A stretch of DNA of 7,378 bases from an uncultured Desulfovibrio sp. (GTDB lineage Bacteria; Desulfobacterota; Desulfovibrionia; Desulfovibrionales; Desulfovibrionaceae): positions 1 through 7,378 of the forward strand of contig CAMWPE010000120.1 of NCBI GenBank assembly GCA_947176055.1, written 5' to 3'. The notes under the pieces are model-generated. The model searched no databases, was not told where the DNA came from, and saw nothing but the letters and a program-made list of their open reading frames with translations. Positions 4,861 to 7,378 of the stretch are shown here, piece after piece. Position 1 is the first letter of the stretch. The number at the start of each line of letters is the position of its first letter. Both the position numbers and the translations under genes were made by a program.

Positions 4861-7218
4861 ATGGAAAAATGGAAGGAAATTTGCGGCCGCGAAGCTGGCA
4901 GGTTGCGGGAAGCGCGGGAATTGTTCAAGCATGTCGACGCCCTCGTCAACCACGGCGAAGTTCGCTCCTGGCTTTCGCCGGACGATCTGGAAGGAATCGC
5001 CCAGGCGCGGAAAAAGATAGAGAACAAGTTGCGCCGGCTGGAAAAGGGCGAATTTCACATAGCTGTTGTCGGATTGGAAAAATCGGGCAAATCGTCCTTT
5101 ATCAACGCGTGGATCGGCGAGGATCTGTTGCCGAACAAGCAAAAGCGCTGCACCTTTACCACCACCAGGCTGCATTCTGTCCTGGGCGAAGACGAGCAAC
5201 GGCTGGAGATCCGGACAAAGCCGACGGCGGATTTCGAGAAAGATATCCGGGATTTGGAGAAGCTGGCGAAATCTGAAAACGACGACGCCGCGGCCAAGGC
5301 CAAAGCCGATCTGGACCTCATTCGCGCCAATATGGATCAGTTGCGCGGCCTGCTCGATCGCGAAATACCCCCGATCCATTTTCTGAGCCTCGAGGAAATC
5401 GCGCCGGATCTGGAAAAATACGCCGCGGACGGTCGCTACGCCCATGCCATAGCCGCCGTCGATCTCTATACCAAAAGTCTGGCGGAGATGGACGGGATTT
5501 TATTTTACGACGTGCCCGGAATCGATTCCGGTCTGGAGAAGCACAAGGAAGAAACCAAGAAGATGCTGGAGGACAGCGACGCGGTGATTATCGTAAAACG
5601 CTCCGATCAGCCGGATCTCAAGGGGCAGGAGAGCGATATCCTGCGCTACGCCAAATCCGGGGACGACAGCGTGCCGGTCCGCGACAAGGTCTTTTTCTTC
5701 ATGTCCAGAATCGACGATCAAAAGACCCGCGAGGGATATCTGAAAAACCGCAAGGATGTCCTCGAGCAATTCAAGGACGCCAATATCGACGAAAACAAGG
5801 TCGTCTTCGGCGCGGCCATCGCCGGCTTGTTCCTGGACAACAAGCTCAAGGAGCTCGATTTTGTCGAACCGCGCGACGTTTTCAAAAAACGCATGGCCAC
5901 GTTGCTCGATCTGCCTTCGGACGACGACGACACAATAAAACAGTCCGCCGGCGTGGAAGAGCTCAAAAAGCGTATGGACAGTTACCTGCGAAACGAGCGG
6001 GAGGAAATCCTGCGCAAGAGTTGCGACAAGCTGGTAAACGAGCTGGACGACAGGGCCGCGGCTATCCAGCGAACGGTCAGAAGCCGGGTGCCGGACAATC
6101 CGGCGGCCATGCGCGAAAATTACGACGAGCGGATTATAATCCTGTTTAACGAATGGTTTAATGGAATCTGGGAGAAGATCCAGGCGAAAATCAGCCGCGA
6201 CAACGCCAATGAACTGATAACCGGCAGTCTCAAGATCATGGAGACGGACTACGTGGACAAGGCCAAGGCCAGCGTGTCCAATCTGAAACACTTCGAACCG
6301 GAACAAAGGGAGATCTTCTTCGACGCCCAGAAAGCGCGGGCCGACAGCGACGATCTGGAAGTCATGAACGCCAAAATCCGGGAGAAAATTAACGAGGAAG
6401 TCCTGCACCGGCTCGAGGATCTCGCGGTCAGGCTTTCCTCCAACCTCTATGACACCTTGATGAAATATATGGATGATCTGGGCGGTTATTTTAACGACAG
6501 TCTGGATCTTCGGGCCATGTTGCTGGAAAAAATGGGAGCGTGGCCCGCGGAGTATTACAAGCGGCAACTGGAGAGCGTGCTGGGCGCGCTTTATCTCCGT
6601 TACGCGCGGCCGTTGGCTTTGGGTCTCATGCGGCACAGGCACGGTCTGCCAGCGCGCAGGGATGTGGCGGTAAAATATAAAAATACTTTCCAGGCTCTCG
6701 CCAACTGTTATCCCGACGCGGAGCCTGACGAGTTCTCCGATCTTACCCGCTATATCGCGGGCGCGGGGGGAAAGAAGAGCGAAGAGCCGGCCGGGGGCGA
6801 AGCGTCCGCGAAACCCGGAGACAGCATCCTGGGCAAGATCAGGAGCCGGAATAGCGCGGACGGCGCGAAAAAGGACGGAGCGGAGACGATCTACGGCGGC
6901 GCGAAGCCGGTCTATCGCTCGAGGCAGGACGTCGTAGACGAGCTGGAAGAGGACAGGAACGCGCTTGAAGTCTATTTATCCAGCGCCGTGTTTCCCTGCT
7001 CGGGCATAGAGGAATACGCGGAATCGGAAATCAAGAAAATCCGGACAATCATGATCGAGCTTGAATCCAGGATTCGCAGCTCCGCTCAAAATAAATACAA
7101 CTACCGCAACCCGAAAATTCTCGAGATAATGCCGCCGGAGCTGGCCCGCGCCGAATGCGACACCAAGGTAGCGGAATTGCTGGAACAATTGACCAGGGCT
7201 CTCAAGGCGAGGGTGTGA
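4861..7218 (+). CDS. Large dynamin-like GTPase, second of a tandem pair, with atypical G4 motif
   Basis: This 785-aa dynamin-family protein has a helical N-terminus (1-63) and then a G domain. G1 is G71-LEKSG76-K77-S78-S79. G2 threonines lie in RCTFTTTRL (96-104), G3 is D217-V-P-G220 and G4 is S282-R-I-D285 instead of [N/T]KxD. About 115 residues separate G2 from G3, including a charged, probably coiled segment at about 122-166. A long helical region covers about 365-630. A flexible Gly/Ser/Lys-rich linker (about 634-686) and a final helical bundle (about 687-785) follow. No transmembrane helix is seen. The start lies six bases after the upstream dynamin stop, with GGAGA at 4845-4849 inside the upstream gene's end, so translational coupling is likely. 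Sequence similarity to the first dynamin is limited outside the G motifs, so this is an old heterologous pair and not a recent duplication. Heteromeric assembly with the first dynamin is inferred from tandem dynamins elsewhere. Confidence 0.86.
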   Translation: MEKWKEICGREAGRLREARELFKHVDALVNHGEVRSWLSPDDLEGIAQARKKIENKLRRLEKGEFHIAVVGLEKSGKSSFINAWIGEDLLPNKQKRCTFTTTRLHSVLGEDEQRLEIRTKPTADFEKDIRDLEKLAKSENDDAAAKAKADLDLIRANMDQLRGLLDREIPPIHFLSLEEIAPDLEKYAADGRYAHAIAAVDLYTKSLAEMDGILFYDVPGIDSGLEKHKEETKKMLEDSDAVIIVKRSDQPDLKGQESDILRYAKSGDDSVPVRDKVFFFMSRIDDQKTREGYLKNRKDVLEQFKDANIDENKVVFGAAIAGLFLDNKLKELDFVEPRDVFKKRMATLLDLPSDDDDTIKQSAGVEELKKRMDSYLRNEREEILRKSCDKLVNELDDRAAAIQRTVRSRVPDNPAAMRENYDERIIILFNEWFNGIWEKIQAKISRDNANELITGSLKIMETDYVDKAKASVSNLKHFEPEQREIFFDAQKARADSDDLEVMNAKIREKINEEVLHRLEDLAVRLSSNLYDTLMKYMDDLGGYFNDSLDLRAMLLEKMGAWPAEYYKRQLESVLGALYLRYARPLALGLMRHRHGLPARRDVAVKYKNTFQALANCYPDAEPDEFSDLTRYIAGAGGKKSEEPAGGEASAKPGDSILGKIRSRNSADGAKKDGAETIYGGAKPVYRSRQDVVDELEEDRNALEVYLSSAVFPCSGIEEYAESEIKKIRTIMIELESRIRSSAQNKYNYRNPKILEIMPPELARAECDTKVAELLEQLTRALKARV

Positions 7219-7243
7219 GGGGCGAAGTGACTGGAGGTACTTT

Positions 7244-7327
7244 CTGTCAAAAAACAACAGGATAGAAGAGGAAAAAAATATATTTTTCCAGAAGCTCAAA
7301 TCTTTTGTGGAAGAATTGAGGCCTTAG
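7244..7327 (+). CDS. Possible 27-residue peptide with CTG start, or remnant of a third operon gene
   Basis: A strong Shine-Dalgarno, GGAGGT (7233-7238), lies just after the second dynamin stop. Six bases beyond GGAGG is CTG (7244-7246), which opens a 27-codon frame ending in TAG (7325-7327). The peptide is highly charged: SKNNRIEEEKN then IFFQKLKSFVEELRP. It would form an amphipathic helix. No ATG, GTG or TTG exists in this frame after the stop at 7190-7192, so only the rare CTG start is available. It could be a genuine small protein, the 5' end of a gene cut off by an insertion, or chance. The product is not recognised. Base composition is much more AT-rich than the preceding genes. Confidence 0.3.
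   Translation: MSKNNRIEEEKNIFFQKLKSFVEELRP
7270..7289. repeat. Short inverted repeat inside the AT-rich tail
   Basis: GGAAAAA (7270-7276) and TTTTTCC (7283-7289) form a 7-bp stem with a 6-base loop. Five of the seven pairs are A:T, so the hairpin is weak. It lies inside the possible small peptide frame downstream of the second dynamin. It may contribute to transcript ending, but it lacks the strong stem of a typical intrinsic terminator. Confidence 0.3.
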
Positions 7328-7378
7328 AGGTTATCTCATAATTAAAATGGGCTAATTTTTAGATTTTTTCTGGACAAA
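7328..7378. other. AT-rich non-coding tail, possible edge of an inserted element or weak terminator
   Basis: The last 51 bases have no open frame of note and are strongly AT-rich compared with the coding DNA upstream. A small stem CTAA-TTT-TTAG (7352-7362) is followed by ATTTTTTC, loosely terminator-like. The stretch begins just after TTAG (7324-7327) with AGGTTATCTCATAATT, which has the look of an insertion-sequence end, but the rest of any element is outside the window. Neither reading can be settled from these bases. Confidence 0.25.

Noticed and set aside
5500..6642. 380-codon antisense open frame within the second dynamin
   Set aside because: It mirrors the codons of the dynamin gene, its protein shows no recognisable motif, and no ribosome binding site or promoter supports it.

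Overview
The window looks like a piece of a GC-rich, flagellated Gram-negative chromosome. The best guess is a deltaproteobacterial (Desulfovibrio-like) lineage. This rests on the style of the FlhB and PfkB-kinase sequences and on a well-formed sigma-54 promoter in front of flhB; it is inference from remembered family features, with no search behind it.

Layout. Bases 1-766 (minus strand) carry the first 255 codons of flhB, the export-gate and substrate-switch protein of the flagellar type III secretion apparatus; its 3' end lies outside the window. A 202-base divergent intergenic region (767-968) follows. On the minus strand it holds a sigma-54 -24/-12 element and a GC-rich 5'-UTR hairpin for flhB. 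On the plus strand it holds an AT-rich stretch with small palindromes and a ribosome binding site for the next gene. From 969 the plus strand is coding nearly throughout: a PfkB/adenosine-kinase-like sugar or nucleoside kinase (969-1916), six bases later a five-helix YdcZ/DUF606-type membrane protein (1923-2351), then a 109-base spacer with hairpins and a short direct repeat.

The main feature is a two-gene cassette of large dynamin-like GTPases, 797 aa (2461-4854) and 785 aa (4861-7218), separated by six bases. They are not close copies of each other. Each has one atypical nucleotide-binding motif, at different positions. The first has alanine in place of the P-loop glycine that precedes the lysine, with a normal TKTD motif. 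The second has a normal P-loop but SRID in place of [N/T]KxD. The pattern suggests a heteromeric dynamin machine with unequal subunits. Known bacterial tandem dynamins (Campylobacter DLP1/DLP2, LeoA/LeoBC of the Eleos phage-defence type) make membrane remodelling or defence the leading hypotheses, neither proven here.

After the second dynamin the sequence turns abruptly AT-rich. It contains a possible 27-codon peptide with a strong Shine-Dalgarno but a CTG start, then non-coding AT-rich DNA that could be the edge of an inserted element. No tRNA, rRNA, CRISPR array or complete insertion sequence is visible.
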